From Bacteroidales bacterium (GTDB lineage: Bacteria > Bacteroidota > Bacteroidia > Bacteroidales > VadinHA17): a stretch of 64,000 bases of DNA. The stretch spans positions 62,001 through 126,000 of the forward strand of contig JAJFVL010000003.1 of assembly GCA_021371855.1 (NCBI GenBank), written 5' to 3'. The notes beneath the pieces are model-generated. The model was not told the origin of the DNA, did not search any database, and worked only from the letters and a program-made list of their open reading frames with translations. This document shows, piece by piece, positions 63,279 through 64,000 of this stretch (positions are counted from its first letter, which is position 1; each line of letters begins with the position of its first letter). Both the position numbers and the translations under genes were made by a program.

Positions 63279-64000
63279 TCATTTATTGTCAACCTCTTTC
63301 CATTCAATTCTTATTCTGCACAGCTCTTTATTATCATTTGTCCTGATGATCGAATGGTTATAAAAACTGCTCTTTGTTTTATCGACAGATGTCTTGATCA
63401 TTATCTCTTCATCATAACGTGATTCTGAAAGATAGTTAATTTCAACTGACTTCGGAGAGTTTTTCATTACGAAATCAAGAGCGTAATCATCGCTAACCCA
63501 TTTAAGATATTTAACATTATTTGTGTGAAGGTTTAAATCAAGGTCACTGACATTTACTCTGAAATGTCGGGATATAGTGCCATCCTCTTCCACCGGTCCG
63601 AGCTTTGCAGCAGTTCTTATGGGCGAGTTTGTTTCATACAGGTCCGGGTTGTAATGAGTCAGGAATGGATCGGGCCTTTGAATTTTTTTTGTGATACGGT
63701 CCAGAATTAGCCACGATGATGAAGCTGATACTATATGCCTCCCGTCAGAATAATCTGCTTCATAATTCCTCAGGGCAAACACTTTATCAGTTCCGTTGGG
63801 CCATGTTTTAAAAACCAGAGAGTCTTCCCACAGAGGTAAATCTGTAATAACCGCATACATCCTTGAAAGTACCCAGAAACAGTTATTTTTCAGCAGATCA
63901 TTCCTCCCGAAACCAAGTTTTTCTGCCTGGTCAGAAGCGATATCCTGCATGTAGTCAAAGAGAGAATACAGCTTAAGTTTCCCGTCAGGCCCGGTTTCAT
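63279..64000 (-). CDS. Acyl-ACP thioesterase (5' end cut by window edge)
   Basis: Hydrolyses acyl-ACP to release fatty acid or acyl chains in lipid synthesis. The reading frame is open to the right edge, so the N-terminus is missing; the visible 240 codons begin ETGPDGKLKLYSLFDYMQDI. The hotdog-fold features are FWVLSRMYAVITDLPLWED, TWPNGTDKVFALRNYE, SSSWLILDRITKKIQRPD and the catalytic-type Asn/His patch DLDLNLHTNNVKYLKWVSD. Nearly the whole protein is present, so only a short N-terminal piece is missing. An internal Met at 63950 is not the true start. It is followed by the GWxTD lipoprotein after 16 bp. Confidence 0.93.
   Translation of the reverse strand, partial: ETGPDGKLKLYSLFDYMQDIASDQAEKLGFGRNDLLKNNCFWVLSRMYAVITDLPLWEDSLVFKTWPNGTDKVFALRNYEADYSDGRHIVSASSSWLILDRITKKIQRPDPFLTHYNPDLYETNSPIRTAAKLGPVEEDGTISRHFRVNVSDLDLNLHTNNVKYLKWVSDDYALDFVMKNSPKSVEINYLSESRYDEEIMIKTSVDKTKSSFYNHSIIRTNDNKELCRIRIEWKEVDNK

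Overview
This window is a stretch of chromosome from a member of the Bacteroidota, most likely Bacteroidales/Marinilabiliales-like. Three kinds of evidence support this. (1) Phylum-typical proteins: a MurF-alanine racemase fusion, DUF5686, DUF5916, DUF1573 and DUF4369-thioredoxin proteins, M64 peptidase, GWxTD protein, GldB and a PorT-type barrel. (2) TAnnTTTG promoter elements instead of a Pribnow box. (3) AT-leaning DNA with TTG/GTG starts next to purine-rich leaders. I saw no mobile element, CRISPR array, rRNA or tRNA.

1-26.8 kb is mainly housekeeping: an ECF sigma factor cut by the left edge, glycosyltransferase, tgt, lptG-type permease, ispE, dnaB, a DUF5686 outer-membrane protein, rsmI, tdk, murF-alr, a Crp/Fnr regulator, nadE, a PorT-like barrel, gldB, a 56-residue ferredoxin, a large propeller/barrel protein, two redox/envelope proteins and an OmpR-type two-component system. 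Divergent from that system is a secreted coiled-coil protein whose promoter carries three repeats at an exact 11-bp period.

26.9-35.4 kb is the most accessory-looking part: the coiled-coil protein, a kelch-like propeller, a DUF5916 barrel, two neutral-ceramidase-like proteins with altered active-site motifs and a DUF1080 protein. 35.5-38 kb is a zinc-type ABC importer (znuACB), followed by dihydrolipoyl dehydrogenase.

39.6-64 kb holds two more ECF sigma loci, each with a membrane partner; MltD-like transglycosylase and uvrA; a LOG-family protein; smpB, a Yip1-like protein and miaA; an S9 peptidase; recA and bcp; a TPR/SPOR protein coupled to clpS; a Tat-exported aldo/keto reductase-ferredoxin; M64 peptidase; an MscS channel; a transaldolase-family protein; rlmB, a GWxTD lipoprotein and an acyl-ACP thioesterase cut by the right edge.

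Many genes concern the cell envelope: lipid and peptidoglycan precursors, outer-membrane barrels, lipoproteins and thiol chemistry. No single obviously new multi-gene system stands out. The best leads are the phased operator, the ceramidase-like pair, the propeller/barrel protein with a degenerate peptidase-like domain, and the sigma-linked protein that joins a membrane anchor to a barrel. Start sites were chosen by signal peptides, family N-termini and promoter positions. All functional calls come from reading motifs; no database search was run.
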